Notes: generated from the letters alone by a model not told the origin. DNA of 64,000 nucleotides from Chryseobacterium capnotolerans (GCF_021278965.1 NZ_CP065589.1:4779001-4843000); one strand, 5' to 3'; shown: positions 43,768 to 53,022, counted from the stretch's first letter. Numbers and translations: made by a program.

Positions 43768-44646
43768 ATGAGAGTCTACAACACGAAACATTTCCTTAAA
43801 ATCCTATTCAGTTTACATAAAAGTGATACGCTGAAGATCCTTTTCCCTAGCATGATTATGGTGGGATTATATTCCTGGGGAATTCAGTACCTGGAAGTAG
43901 GATATTTTCATCTTACGGCAAAATCAGGAATCAGTAATGTAGGAATGATTCATTCTCTTCTTGGATTTGTACTCTCCCTTTTATTGGTTTTCAGAACCAA
44001 TACTGCGTATGACAGATGGTGGGAAGGAAGAAAACTCTGGGGAAAACTGGTGAATGACTCCCGAAACTTTGCGATAAAAATCAATACCATTCTTGGAGAT
44101 AATCGTCAGGATGCAGAACAGATTTCAAGATATTTAAAATATTTTCCTCACTTTTTAGCCAAACATCTCTCTAAAGAATCAACCCGTCTGGCATTAGATG
44201 AAGATTATACAGAAATTGAAAAAACGTTGAAAAACCATGGTCCAAGTGAAATTATTATTCTTCTAAGCCATAAGCTGAATCAATTAAAGAAAGAAGGGAA
44301 AATTTCAGAAATTGAAATGCTCTATTTAGATACTCAGCTTTCAGGATTTCTGGAAGTATGCGGCGGATGTGAAAGAATTAAAAATACTCCTATTCCCTAT
44401 TCTTATTCCTCTTTTATTAAAAAATTCATCATCTTATATGTACTTGCCCTTCCTATTGCCTATGTTATTACCATTGGGCTTTTCATGATTCCGCTTACGG
44501 TTTTTGTGTATTATGTACTGATGAGTCTTGAAATGATTGCTGAAGAAATTGAAGATCCTTTCAACAATGATGAGAATGATATTCCAATGGAAACAATAGC
44601 CCAGAATATTGAAAAAAATGTTCATCAGATCATGAACAAAAAATAA
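43768..44646 (+). CDS. bestrophin-family ion channel
   Basis: Inner-membrane channel protein (292 aa) of the bestrophin/UPF0187 family, whose pentamers conduct ions. It has hydrophobic helices at about 25-45, 60-80 and 210-255, the conserved RTNTAYDRWWEGRKLWGKLV segment, and the C-terminal PLTVFVYYVLMSLEMIAEEI then EDPFNNDENDIPM, typical of the family cytosolic tail. The -7 box TATATTTG is 18 bp before the ATG. Bacterial members studied so far favour monovalent cations, so selectivity cannot be read here. Confidence 0.9.
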   Translation: MRVYNTKHFLKILFSLHKSDTLKILFPSMIMVGLYSWGIQYLEVGYFHLTAKSGISNVGMIHSLLGFVLSLLLVFRTNTAYDRWWEGRKLWGKLVNDSRNFAIKINTILGDNRQDAEQISRYLKYFPHFLAKHLSKESTRLALDEDYTEIEKTLKNHGPSEIIILLSHKLNQLKKEGKISEIEMLYLDTQLSGFLEVCGGCERIKNTPIPYSYSSFIKKFIILYVLALPIAYVITIGLFMIPLTVFVYYVLMSLEMIAEEIEDPFNNDENDIPMETIAQNIEKNVHQIMNKK

Positions 44647-44677
44647 GAAATCAACCCTTTAAAGGTTGATTTCTTTA
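44647..44677. terminator. terminator between convergent genes
   Basis: A perfect 10-bp stem GAAATCAACC / GGTTGATTTC (44647-44656, 44664-44673) is followed by TTT. It overlaps the end of the bestrophin stop region. Confidence 0.8.
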
Positions 44678-44699
44678 AGTTCTCCATCCTGTTTGATCT

Positions 44700-45257
44700 C
44701 TACAAACTTACTTTCCCTATTCGCGGCATCATAACCATAGAAAAAGTGGAATAAATGGGTGATGAGTACAAATAGTTACCCAATCCATTATAAGTATCTG
44801 TTGTTCCGGTCTGCTGCTGATAACTTCCTGTTGCGGTAAAGTTTACAATTGTTTCAAGATAGTACTTACCAGGTTTCAACTTTTCAAATTTAAATCTTCC
44901 GTGGTCATCCGTTAAAGCTTCTACTCTATATTTAAAAGCCTCTTCAGACATATACACCGTCGTTTTCTTGTTTTCGTACTTCTTTCTCATGCTATAAAAC
45001 TCTTCAAAATAAGGAGTTACCGGAAAAAGCATAATAACAGTTCCTTTTGGAGCATAATGTTTCTGCCCAAGCAGCGGCTTGATGCCCCAGTTATTTTTTT
45101 GTTTGGTAGAAGCCACCCCTTCAATGGTTGAATTTCCGAAAGCAAGCATATCGCGGGCTAATTTTTTATCGAAAAAAGCTTGTGGATAATACGTATTTTG
45201 TGCCTGTGTATGCAAAAAGGCAAACATCAGTATAAATAAAGTCAATAATTTTTTCAT
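44700..45257 (-). CDS. secreted protein with carboxypeptidase-regulatory-like domain
   Basis: Exported protein of about 185 aa. The start at 45257 (MKKLLTLFILMFAFLHTQAQ) gives a signal peptide; the longer frame to 45410 runs back through the promoter of the divergent gene. The C-terminal half (VEALTDDHGRFKFEKLKPGK then YYLETIVNF) is a CarboxypepD_reg-like/CnaB-type beta-sandwich. It is divergent from the MORN-repeat gene, with 55 bp between start codons. Specific function unknown. Confidence 0.72.
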   Translation of the reverse strand: MKKLLTLFILMFAFLHTQAQNTYYPQAFFDKKLARDMLAFGNSTIEGVASTKQKNNWGIKPLLGQKHYAPKGTVIMLFPVTPYFEEFYSMRKKYENKKTTVYMSEEAFKYRVEALTDDHGRFKFEKLKPGKYYLETIVNFTATGSYQQQTGTTDTYNGLGNYLYSSPIYSTFSMVMMPRIGKVSL

Positions 45258-45312
45258 AGTATATTTTTGAATCAAATATAAGTATTTTACTATTTTTGAA
45301 ATAAAAATAGCT

Positions 45313-45932
45313 ATGAAATACATTTTTCTATTGTTTTTTTCTTTTTCCATCATGGGCCTCGCACAGAAACCTTGTGGATATAAAGACGGATTGCAGGAAG
45401 GAAACTGCAAAGAATTTTATGATAACGGACAAGTGAAGAATGAGATTGAATGGAAGAAGGGAAAAAAGAAGGTGATGCTGTTTTTTATCACGAAAACGGA
45501 AAAGTCAATGCAAAAGGTGAATTCAAAAAAGACTTTAAAGTAAAGGAATGGGTTTACTATGATAAGAATGGTACTCTAACCGCTAAAGAAATGTATAGAA
45601 ATGGCGACAAAAATGTTTATGACAATAGCTTTACGGCCACTTTCTATTCTCCCAAAGGAGTCGCAGAGGAAGTTTCCAACTATAAATTTGCAAAACTGCA
45701 CGGAGAAACCAAACTTTTTCATGAAGATGGAAAATCAGTAAAGCAAACCGGAACTTATGATAACGGCCTCGCCACTGGAAAATGGAAAGTATTCTACCCA
45801 TCTGGAAAGTTACAGCGCGAAACAGAATTTGTAAATGACAAGTGGAATGGTAACAGAATCCATTACCGTGAAGACGGAAGCATTGAAAAAACAGAGGTCT
45901 ATAAAGACGGAAAATTAATCTCAACAAAATAA
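45313..45932 (+). pseudogene. MORN_2-repeat protein, YwqK-like (frameshifted as sequenced)
   Basis: Exported repeat protein with signal peptide MKYIFLLFFSFSIMGLAQ. At least five MORN_2-type units follow (GLQEGNCKEFYDNGQVKNEI, YHENGKVNAKGEFK, YDKNGTLTAKEMYRNGD, HEDGKSVKQTGTYDNGLATG, YPSGKLQRETEFVNDKWNGN). The frame breaks in the A6 run 45462-45467; one more A gives EWKKGKKEGDAVFYHENGKV and about 206 aa. Related YwqK proteins are annotated as antitoxins in Bacillus, but here the signal peptide argues for an envelope role. Confidence 0.8.
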
Positions 45933-45937
45933 AACAA

Positions 45938-46468
45938 TTGGTACAGAAACTAAAACTGGAGGAACTTAACAGAATAGATGTAGAAACATTTAAGAAAGTT
46001 GAAAAAATTCCGTTGGTCATCATTTTAGATAATATCAGAAGTATGCACAATGTAGGTGCTGCTTTCAGAACGGCAGACGCCTTTTTAATTGAAAAAATAA
46101 TCCTTTGCGGAATTACCCCGCAACCACCCCACCGTGAGATTCACAAAGCCGCATTAGGGGCTACAGAAAGTGTAGACTGGTCTCATGAAGATGACACCAA
46201 CAATGCTATTTCAGATTTGAAAAGCAGAGGATATGAAATCATAGGTATAGAACAGACCACCGGAAGCCAAATGATTACAGATTTTTCTATTGACAAGTCT
46301 AAAAAATATGCTTTAATTTTAGGTAATGAAGTAGAGGGAATCAGTGATGAGGTACTCCCTAATATTGATGTATTCTTAGAAATTCCACAACTGGGAACCA
46401 AGCATTCGCTAAATGTAAGTGTATGTGGTGGAATTGTGATGTGGGAGTTTGCTAAAGCCCTAAAATAA
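45938..46468 (+). CDS. SpoU/TrmH-family RNA 2'-O-methyltransferase
   Basis: SPOUT methyltransferase (176 aa) that uses SAM to methylate ribose 2'-OH in tRNA or rRNA. Motif 1 is VIILDNIRSMHNVGAAFRTA, motif 2 YALILGNEVEGISDEVL, and motif 3 IPQLGTKHSLNVSVCGGIVM; together they form the trefoil-knot SAM site. No ATG precedes motif 1 in frame, so the start is the TTG at 45938 (MVQKLKLEELNRIDVETFKK); this also fits the 5-bp spacing to the MORN gene. The target nucleotide is unknown. Confidence 0.88.
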   Translation: MVQKLKLEELNRIDVETFKKVEKIPLVIILDNIRSMHNVGAAFRTADAFLIEKIILCGITPQPPHREIHKAALGATESVDWSHEDDTNNAISDLKSRGYEIIGIEQTTGSQMITDFSIDKSKKYALILGNEVEGISDEVLPNIDVFLEIPQLGTKHSLNVSVCGGIVMWEFAKALK

Positions 46469-46655
46469 AAAAACTGCATATGTCGTTAGTAGACAGTGCA
46501 GTTTGAAATAAATCTAATAAAAAGTAAAAATGAAAGGCGACAAAGGTACTTTTTTTTTATTTACAAACAAATTTTAACGGCACTTTTTTTGTTTTTACAT
46601 AAAAAAAGTCGTGTTTTCAGAAACAGTTTCGTTTAATTTTTTATAAATTAGCACA

Positions 46656-47309
46656 ATGTTTATCAAGGACTATATCTCAAAAGATTTCCCATGTTTTAGC
46701 CTTTCGGACTCTATAGAGTCGGCAAGAAATACATTGGATGACTTCGGATATTCTCATATTTTCATCAAAAAATCCCATCACTTTTACGGAGCCCTTGCCA
46801 AGGACTTTTTATACGAAGAAGATGGAGGAACTTTGAAGGATCTTGAGCATCAGATCGAGCGATTTGCTATTCTGGATGATAATAATGTCATGGACAGTAT
46901 CCGCCTGTTTTATACATTCAATACCAATGTAATCCCAGTGATTAACAAGAATGAAAAATATTTGGGCTATATTACCTGTGATGATATTTTCCAGGACCTT
47001 TCCCGTTATCCATTATTTTCGGAATCAGGAGCTATTCTTACCGTAGAAACTCCTTCCAGAAAATACTCCATGACGGAAATTGCCAATATTGTGGAAAGCA
47101 ATAACTCGAAATTTTATGGTGGATTCATCAGCTTTATGTCTGATGAAGTAATTCACGTTACTATCAAGATCAGCAATGAAAACCTAGCCTCGATAGACTC
47201 AACATTTGACCGGTACGACTACAGAATTGTTGAAAAATACTATTCTGATGAGAAATCCGATCTGTTTAAGGACCGATTCGGTTTTTTCCAAAAATTTATA
47301 GAAATATAA
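46656..47309 (+). CDS. CBS-domain protein
   Basis: Cytoplasmic protein (217 aa) with a CBS pair (about 1-130: FSLSDSIESARNTLDDFGYS, NVIPVINKNEKYLGYITCDD) and a C-terminal ACT-like part (SRKYSMTEIANIVESNNSKF, VIHVTIKISNENLASI). CBS pairs sense adenosine nucleotides. The NAD kinase gene starts 1 bp after its stop, so a regulatory link with NADP synthesis is plausible but not shown. The 187-bp gap before it has an imperfect hairpin (46473-46506) and nothing else notable. Confidence 0.85.
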   Translation: MFIKDYISKDFPCFSLSDSIESARNTLDDFGYSHIFIKKSHHFYGALAKDFLYEEDGGTLKDLEHQIERFAILDDNNVMDSIRLFYTFNTNVIPVINKNEKYLGYITCDDIFQDLSRYPLFSESGAILTVETPSRKYSMTEIANIVESNNSKFYGGFISFMSDEVIHVTIKISNENLASIDSTFDRYDYRIVEKYYSDEKSDLFKDRFGFFQKFIEI

Positions 47310-47310
47310 C

Positions 47311-48177
47311 ATGAAGGCAGCCATATATTCTCAGAAAAAAGATCTTGATACTTTTTTATATTTAAGCAAGTTTATCTCTGAACTTGAAACCAGAGGTGTA
47401 AAATCTGTTCTGTATGATGAAATGGCTGAAGCACTTCAGTTTTCGAAGATTTTCGAAACATTCAACAACAAACAGGACCTTTTGGATAAAGAAGTGGATC
47501 TTTTCTTCACCTTTGGTGGAGACGGAACCATTGTAAACTCCCTTACTTTCATTGAGGATCTTGAAATTCCTGTGGTAGGTGTAAATACCGGAAGATTAGG
47601 ATTTCTTGCCTTTTTTACAAAGGAAGAAGCTTTTAAAGAACTGGATTCTATCTTAAAAGGAGATGTAAAAACAAGCCGCCGATCAGTAATCGAAGTGGTT
47701 TCTCCAAATCTGGAAGGATCTTTTCCTTATGCTTTAAATGATGTAACGATTTCAAGAAAGGAAACAACTTCTATGATTACGGTAGACTCTTATATTAATA
47801 ATGAGTTTTTGAATGTATTCTGGGGTGATGGAGTGATTATCTCCACTCCAACCGGATCTACGGCTTACTCTTTAAGTTGTGGCGGACCCATCATTTCCCC
47901 GAATAACGAAAACTTCGTCATCACTCCTATCGCCCCTCACAATCTGAATGTGAGACCTTTAGTAGTTAACGATAAAGTAGAAATTAAATTCAGAGTGGAA
48001 AGCAGAGTACCCCAATACTCATTGTCTTTAGACTCCAGACTGATTCATATTGAAACCGATAAGGAAATTATCATCAGAAAAGCCGATTTCCAGCTTCTTC
48101 TGGTGCAGCCTAATAATCTGAGCTTTTACGAAACCATCCGTCAGAAGCTGCTTTGGGGGCGTGACAAAAGAAATTAG
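47311..48177 (+). CDS. nadK: NAD kinase
   Basis: NadK phosphorylates NAD to NADP. The 288-aa protein has the diacylglycerol-kinase-like signature LFFTFGGDGTIVNSLTFIED (GGDG), VVGVNTGRLGFLAFFTKEEA, then the second motif GDGVIISTPTGSTAYSLSCG followed by GPIISPNNENFVITPIAPHN. Length and motif order are standard. It is essential in most bacteria. It is co-transcribed with the CBS gene and precedes fbaA on the same strand by 69 bp. Confidence 0.95.
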   Translation: MKAAIYSQKKDLDTFLYLSKFISELETRGVKSVLYDEMAEALQFSKIFETFNNKQDLLDKEVDLFFTFGGDGTIVNSLTFIEDLEIPVVGVNTGRLGFLAFFTKEEAFKELDSILKGDVKTSRRSVIEVVSPNLEGSFPYALNDVTISRKETTSMITVDSYINNEFLNVFWGDGVIISTPTGSTAYSLSCGGPIISPNNENFVITPIAPHNLNVRPLVVNDKVEIKFRVESRVPQYSLSLDSRLIHIETDKEIIIRKADFQLLLVQPNNLSFYETIRQKLLWGRDKRN

Positions 48178-48246
48178 TGATTTCTTAAAAATGATTACCT
48201 TTACACGAAAATAAACACCTAATAAATTTATAATAAAAAGTAAAAC

Positions 48247-49317
48247 ATGAGCAGAATTTTTCCGGCAGGAGTTGCCACAGGTCAGTTAGTTACTGATATC
48301 TTTCAGTATGCTAAAGAAAACAAATTTGCATTGCCTGCAGTAAACGTAATTGGATCAAGCAACGTAAACGCTACGATGGAAACTGCAGCGAAATTAAACT
48401 CTCCTGTAATTATTCAGTTTTCAAACGGAGGTGCTGCTTTCAATGCAGGGAAAGGATTAAGCAATGACGGACAAAAGTCTGCAATTTTAGGAGCTATTGC
48501 TGGAGCAAAACACATTCACACTCTTGCAGAAGCTTACGGAGCTACAGTAATTCTTCACACAGACCACTGTGCAAAGAAATTATTACCTTGGATCGATGGA
48601 TTAATGGATGCTAACGAAGAATTCTTCAAGCAGACAGGAAAATCTCTTTACTCTTCTCACATGTTAGATCTTTCTGAAGAATCTTTAGAAGAAAACCTTG
48701 AAATTTCAGCTAAATATTTCGAAAGAATGGCTAAACTTCAAATGACTCTTGAAGTAGAAATCGGAGTAACTGGTGGTGAAGAAGACGGTGTTGACAACTC
48801 AGACGTTGATAACTCTAAATTATATACTCAGCCAGAAGATGTAGCTTATACCTATGAAAAATTAAAAGCTATTTCGGATAACTTTACGATTGCTGCTGCA
48901 TTCGGTAACGTACACGGAGTTTACAAGCCAGGAAATGTGGTTCTTACCCCAAAAATCCTAGACAACTCTCAGAAATATGTTCAGGAGAAATTCGGAACTG
49001 CTGATAAGCCAATTAACTTTGTATTCCACGGAGGTTCAGGATCTACTTTGGAAGAAATCAGAGAGGCAATTGACTACGGAGTAATCAAAATGAATATCGA
49101 CACTGACCTTCAGTTTGCCTATACAGAAGGAGTAAGAGATTATATGGTTAACAATATTGATTATTTAAGAGCTCAAATCGGAAACCCTGAAGGAGAAGAA
49201 AAGCCTAACAAGAAATTCTATGACCCAAGAGTTTGGGTAAGAAAAGGTGAAGATACTTTCTCTACAAGATTAGTACAGGCATTTGAAGATTTAAATAACG
49301 TAAATACTTTAAAATAA
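48247..49317 (+). CDS. fbaA: class II fructose-bisphosphate aldolase
   Basis: Zinc aldolase of glycolysis/gluconeogenesis that splits fructose 1,6-bisphosphate to DHAP and GAP. The 356-aa length fits class IIA. Signatures are YGATVILHTDHCAKKLLPWI (zinc His and catalytic Asp in HTDHC), MTLEVEIGVTGGEEDGVDNS, FGNVHGVYKPGNVVLTP, FHGGSGSTLEEIREAIDYGV and MNIDTDLQFAYTEGVRDYM. Codon use is cleaner than that of its neighbours, as expected for a highly expressed gene. Confidence 0.96.
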   Translation: MSRIFPAGVATGQLVTDIFQYAKENKFALPAVNVIGSSNVNATMETAAKLNSPVIIQFSNGGAAFNAGKGLSNDGQKSAILGAIAGAKHIHTLAEAYGATVILHTDHCAKKLLPWIDGLMDANEEFFKQTGKSLYSSHMLDLSEESLEENLEISAKYFERMAKLQMTLEVEIGVTGGEEDGVDNSDVDNSKLYTQPEDVAYTYEKLKAISDNFTIAAAFGNVHGVYKPGNVVLTPKILDNSQKYVQEKFGTADKPINFVFHGGSGSTLEEIREAIDYGVIKMNIDTDLQFAYTEGVRDYMVNNIDYLRAQIGNPEGEEKPNKKFYDPRVWVRKGEDTFSTRLVQAFEDLNNVNTLK

Positions 49318-49329
49318 GAACTGTAAATT

Positions 49330-49377
49330 TGTACCAATGTAAAAAGGGCTCCCGGAGAGTGCATTTACATTGGTACA
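49330..49377. repeat. 14-bp perfect inverted repeat between fbaA and accD
   Basis: TGTACCAATGTAAA (49330-49343) and TTTACATTGGTACA (49364-49377) are exact reverse complements around a 20-base GC-richer loop. It could act as fbaA terminator or be a simple repeat; further ACATTTATACATT strings follow. Confidence 0.6.
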
Positions 49378-49407
49378 TTTTACATTTATACATTAATACA
49401 ATTAAAA

Positions 49408-50263
49408 ATGGCATTCGACTGGTTTAAAAGAAAAGCAAAAAACATTACCACCTCTACTGATGAGAAAAAGGACGTTCCCAAAGGTCTTTGGCATCAGACT
49501 CCATCCGGGAAAAGTTGTGGAACATGATGAATTAAAGAGAAATAACTATGTTTCTCCTGAAGATGGATTTCATGTGAGAATAGGAAGTGCGGAATTTTTT
49601 GACATCCTTTTTGACGGTGGTAAATTTACCGAACTGGATGCCAATGTTGAAAGTATTGATATCTTAAACTTCAAGGATACAAAACCTTATAAAGACCGTT
49701 TAAAAGAAGTAAAAGCAAAAACTAAGCTTACTGACTCTATCAGAAACGCTGTAGGAACTGTAAAAGGAACTGAAATGGTAGTTTCTTGTATGGACTTCGC
49801 TTTTATTGGAGGATCTTTAGGTTCTGTAATGGGTGAAAAGATCAGAAGAGCTGTAGATTACTGTATCGAGCACAAACTTCCGTATATGATTATCTGTCAG
49901 TCCGGAGGTGCAAGAATGCAGGAAGCTACTTATTCTTTGATGCAGCTGGCTAAGGTACAAGCTAAATTGGCTCAGCTTTCAGAAGCGGGTCTTTTATACA
50001 TCGCTTACCTTTGTGACCCTACTTTTGGTGGAATTACAGCATCTTTTGCGATGACTGCTGATATCATCATGGCTGAACCGGGAGCACTAATCGGTTTTGC
50101 AGGACCAAGAGTAATCCGTGAAACCATCGGTAGAGATTTACCGGAAGGATTCCAGACTTCTGAATTCCTACAGGAAAAAGGATTTGTAGACTTCATTGTA
50201 AAAAGAACTGAAATTCAGGATACTGTTGCTAAAACCGTTAATTTATTAGCCGCAAAAGCATAG
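49408..50263 (+). pseudogene. accD: acetyl-CoA carboxylase carboxyltransferase subunit beta (frameshifted as sequenced)
   Basis: AccD forms, with AccA, the carboxyltransferase making malonyl-CoA. The true start is [20 protein letters not shown] at 49408. The frame breaks at AAAA (49510-49513); one A fewer joins HQTPSGK to [20 protein letters not shown] and gives about 284 aa. The catalytic part is intact: ESIDILNFKDTKPYKDRLKE, IICQSGGARMQEATYSLMQL, YLCDPTFGGITASFAMTADI, EPGALIGFAGPRVIRETIG. AccD is essential, so a sequencing insertion is far likelier than real loss. The N-terminal four-cysteine zinc ribbon is replaced by a cysteine-free segment, as in other flavobacterial AccDs. Confidence 0.92.
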
Positions 50264-50284
50264 TTTCTGTAACAAAAACAATAC

Positions 50285-50313
50285 AATCTCTCTCTAATTA
50301 GGGAGAGATTTTT
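50285..50313 (+). terminator. rho-independent terminator after accD
   Basis: AATCTCTC / GAGAGATT stem (50285-50292, 50303-50310) with a 10-nt loop is followed by T-rich sequence, 21 bp after the accD stop. Confidence 0.7.
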
Positions 50314-50317
50314 ATTT

Positions 50318-50827
50318 ATGAGGACTTTTAAGATATTTTTCAACACCATCCGGAGTATGAGTTTTAAGAAGATTATGCGTCTCTTATCCCTTGTTCTCCC
50401 CCATCCTCTTTTTGCCATATTGAGCTTTCATGCTACGGTTAAAGCATTTACCATTGCACAGGCAAAATTCCCTGAAACCGCCTCTAATAATGGAATCGGA
50501 AATGCATTCAGACATGCCTTATGGTGCTGTTTTATCATGATGTATTGCTGCAAAATTTCTTCCCCGGAAAAGGCTTTGGACTTCTGTAAAAGAATGACAG
50601 ATCTTCACGAAGAACTGTTTCCTAACCAACCTTTGGAAACCAAAATGGACCTTCATAACAACAAGCTGGGAATGGATTATTTCATGGAGTTATTACCCGG
50701 CATCCACCGTCAATTCTTCGAAAAAAGCTTTTTTGTAGACGGATTGGTAAAAAAAATGGATGATGCTAAAGTCTTAAAGAGCTTAGATGACAACTTTGAG
50801 GGGCATCTTGTTTATTTAGAAGACTAA
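50318..50827 (+). CDS. DUF6973-like protein
   Basis: The 169-aa protein has the conserved NNGIGNAFRHALWCCFIMMY segment characteristic of DUF6973, then LHEELFPNQPLETKMDLHNN then KLGMDYFMEL, where the Asp/His/Asn residues look like a metal or catalytic site. The N-terminus (SFKKIMRLLSLVLPHPLFAI) is hydrophobic and may be a membrane helix. No biochemical function is known. It starts just after the accD terminator and is alone. Confidence 0.72.
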   Translation: MRTFKIFFNTIRSMSFKKIMRLLSLVLPHPLFAILSFHATVKAFTIAQAKFPETASNNGIGNAFRHALWCCFIMMYCCKISSPEKALDFCKRMTDLHEELFPNQPLETKMDLHNNKLGMDYFMELLPGIHRQFFEKSFFVDGLVKKMDDAKVLKSLDDNFEGHLVYLED

Positions 50828-51147
50828 TTATACATATTTCATTTTAAACGCTAGGAATACACAAAGATGTTATAGAACATCATAGGTATTTTTCGATCGC
50901 AAGGGAACTCCGTTCAGCAAGGGTCTCCAATAAAATTCTCTGCTAAGTGCAATGCCTCTGCGAACGTAAAACTTTTATATTTCCAAAAAAATCTTTGCGA
51001 ACTCAGCGTTAAAATAAATGATTTTCAAAAACTTGAGATTCTGTTCAACAAAATTCTCTTACCTTTTCAAAACTTAAATGCTTAATTCTTTTGTGACTTT
51101 TGCAGTTTAAAGTATTTTTGATAAGTTTAAACAATTAAATCAATCGA
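50828..51147. repeat. 320-bp gene-free gap with decayed simple repeats
   Basis: The stretch contains CACAAAGATGTTATAGAACA, CTCTGCGAACGTAAAA and AAATCTTTGCGAACTCAGCG then TTAAAA, which resemble a degenerate intergenic repeat of flavobacteria (TTTGCG/CTCTGCG strings followed by GTTAAA). A -7-like TATTTTTG at 51113-51120 precedes the next gene. No ORF or RNA was recognised. Confidence 0.4.
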
Positions 51148-52551
51148 ATGGTTCTCAGCAGAATTTGGTCGGCTTTCATTATCATTGCCATTGCCATTGC
51201 CAGTATAAAATACATTTCGTCAAGCCATTACAAAACCATTTTTAATGATATGGTGGTAGGAAAAGGTGGTGACACGGTGAAGATCGCCACTCAACCTATG
51301 AGCAACCTCTCACCTGTTGTGAAGGACAGCCTGACGAAAAAAAATGATTTTGCCGACAGCAGAATTCATTACAAAACAGATTCTTTAAAGCAAAATGTAA
51401 CCATTTATCGCGTTCAGGAAGCAGATGGGGTTATCGGAACCTCAGAAACGGCTGTAAAAATATGCTTAGGACTAATCGGAATTATGACTCTTTTTATGGG
51501 ATTCATGAGTATTGCAGAAAAAGCAGGCGGAATCAATCTTTTAAGTCGGTTTATTCAACCTTTTTTTTCTAAATTATTTCCTGATATTCCCAAAAACCAC
51601 CCGGCATTCGGGCATATGCTGATGAATTTCAGCGCCAATCTTCTGGGATTGGATAATGCGGCTACTCCATTTGGATTGAAAGCTATGGAAAGTCTCCAGA
51701 CTTTAAATCCCAATAAAGACACTGCCAGCAACTCACAGATCATGTTCTTGTGCCTTCACGCAGGAGGAATGACGCTTATTCCAGTATCAATCATTGCGAT
51801 CAGAGCCTCAATGGGATCCAAAACGCCTACTGATATCTTCCTGCCCTGTATGATTGCTACTTTTGCAGCAACTTTAGCAGCCATGATTATTGTTTCCCTT
51901 TATCAGAAGATCAATCTTCTTCGACCGGTAGTGATTGCTTATGTAGGAGGAATTTCCGCAATCATAGGTTTATTGGTTGTCTATTTAGTTCAGTTAAGCA
52001 AAGATGAGCTTGATGACTTCAGTAAGGTATTGAGTAACGGGCTTATTCTCTTCATTTTCCTTGCGATTGTACTTGGAGCTGTTTATAAAAAGATCAACGT
52101 TTTTGATGCTTTTATTGAAGGGGCCAAAGAAGGTTTTACTACCTGCGTAAAGATTATTCCTTACCTGGTTGGAATGCTGATTGCGATTTCCCTATTAAGA
52201 ACTTCCGGCGTTTTTGATGTTATTATTGACGGAATGAAATGGGTAGCCAATGTAGCCAACCTGGATCCAAGATTCGTTGACGGACTTCCTACGGCATTAA
52301 TAAAACCTTTATCCGGTTCGGGAGCAAGAGGAATGATGGTAGATACCATGGCGACATTTGGAGCAGACAGCTTCCAGGGAAAATTAGCAGCTGTTCTTCA
52401 GGGAAGCTCAGATACGACGTTTTACGTGATTGCAGTCTACTTTGGTGCCGTAGCTATAAAGAACACAAGATATACGGTAATTGCTATGCTTTTGGCAGAT
52501 TTGGTGGGGATTATTACTTCAATTGCCTTAGCTTATTTATTTTTTGCTTAA
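51148..52551 (+). CDS. SpmA-SpmB fusion, nucleoside-recognition (Gate) membrane protein
   Basis: Polytopic inner-membrane protein (467 aa) equivalent to Bacillus spore maturation proteins SpmA and SpmB joined in one chain. The SpmA-like half has TAVKICLGLIGIMTLFMGFM, HPAFGHMLMNFSANLLGLDN and ATPFGLKAMESLQTLNP. The SpmB-like half (about 290-467) has GFTTCVKIIPYLVGMLIAIS, ALIKPLSGSGARGMMVDTMA and GSSDTTFYVIAVYFGAVAI. Non-sporulating Bacteroidota keep this protein, so its role is not sporulation; a transport function is inferred from Gate domains. Confidence 0.9.
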   Translation: MVLSRIWSAFIIIAIAIASIKYISSSHYKTIFNDMVVGKGGDTVKIATQPMSNLSPVVKDSLTKKNDFADSRIHYKTDSLKQNVTIYRVQEADGVIGTSETAVKICLGLIGIMTLFMGFMSIAEKAGGINLLSRFIQPFFSKLFPDIPKNHPAFGHMLMNFSANLLGLDNAATPFGLKAMESLQTLNPNKDTASNSQIMFLCLHAGGMTLIPVSIIAIRASMGSKTPTDIFLPCMIATFAATLAAMIIVSLYQKINLLRPVVIAYVGGISAIIGLLVVYLVQLSKDELDDFSKVLSNGLILFIFLAIVLGAVYKKINVFDAFIEGAKEGFTTCVKIIPYLVGMLIAISLLRTSGVFDVIIDGMKWVANVANLDPRFVDGLPTALIKPLSGSGARGMMVDTMATFGADSFQGKLAAVLQGSSDTTFYVIAVYFGAVAIKNTRYTVIAMLLADLVGIITSIALAYLFFA

Positions 52552-52614
52552 CGAAGACAACAGATCCGTTTATCAAACAACTTTAAACATTAAACTCAAA
52601 AACTTAAATCATCT

Positions 52615-53007
52615 ATGATTACAGATAAAGAATTTACCCTAAGACTCATCCGCCAGTTAACACAGGCTCTAGAAAAACTGATTCTGGATAAACCTGAAGA
52701 AAGTTTAATGCAAAAAGAACTGGATTTCGATACCTTGATGAGAGATATCTTCAAAATGAATTTCACAGAAGTAGCCTCCATGACCAAGGAAGAAATGATT
52801 GCACTTGTGAATGAAAGACAGGAAAGAGACCGTAAAGACTATTATGAAATGCTTGGGAACCTTTTCTATTTTAAAAGCAGGCAAGAACAAAATAAGGACT
52901 TTCAGGACAAAGCAAAAACATTCTATGAGCTGTATCTTCAAACCAGCGGGATCTTTGCCCTTCCTGTAATCAACAGAATAAATGAATTAAAAAAAGCACT
53001 TGAATAA
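52615..53007 (+). CDS. conserved protein of unknown function (DUF6483-like)
   Basis: Soluble, almost wholly helical protein (130 aa) without signal peptide. The N-terminus (ITDKEFTLRLIRQLTQALEK) and the charged middle (KNFTEVASMTKEEM-like, ERQERDRKDYYEMLGNLFYF) recall DUF6483-type proteins, but this is uncertain. It follows the SpmAB gene by 63 bp on the same strand and is convergent with tonB. No catalytic residues can be proposed. Confidence 0.6.
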   Translation: MITDKEFTLRLIRQLTQALEKLILDKPEESLMQKELDFDTLMRDIFKMNFTEVASMTKEEMIALVNERQERDRKDYYEMLGNLFYFKSRQEQNKDFQDKAKTFYELYLQTSGIFALPVINRINELKKALE

Positions 53008-53018
53008 AGTGCTTTTGT
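52993..53018. terminator. terminator between convergent genes
   Basis: AAAGCACTT / AAGTGCTTT (52993-53001, 53007-53015) with loop GAATA, A-run before and TTTT within the right arm. It overlaps the stop of the upstream gene and precedes the tonB stop at 53023. Confidence 0.8.
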
Positions 53019-53022
53019 ATTT

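Noticed and set aside
45313..45932. YwqK-like MORN protein considered as half of a toxin-antitoxin pair
   Set aside because: It has a signal peptide and no toxin gene partner; neighbours are an RNA methylase and a divergent secreted protein.
46473..46506. Hairpin AACTGCA...TGCAGTT after the SpoU gene as a terminator
   Set aside because: The loop is long with only a partial inner stem and there is no T-run after it, so it was not listed as a feature.
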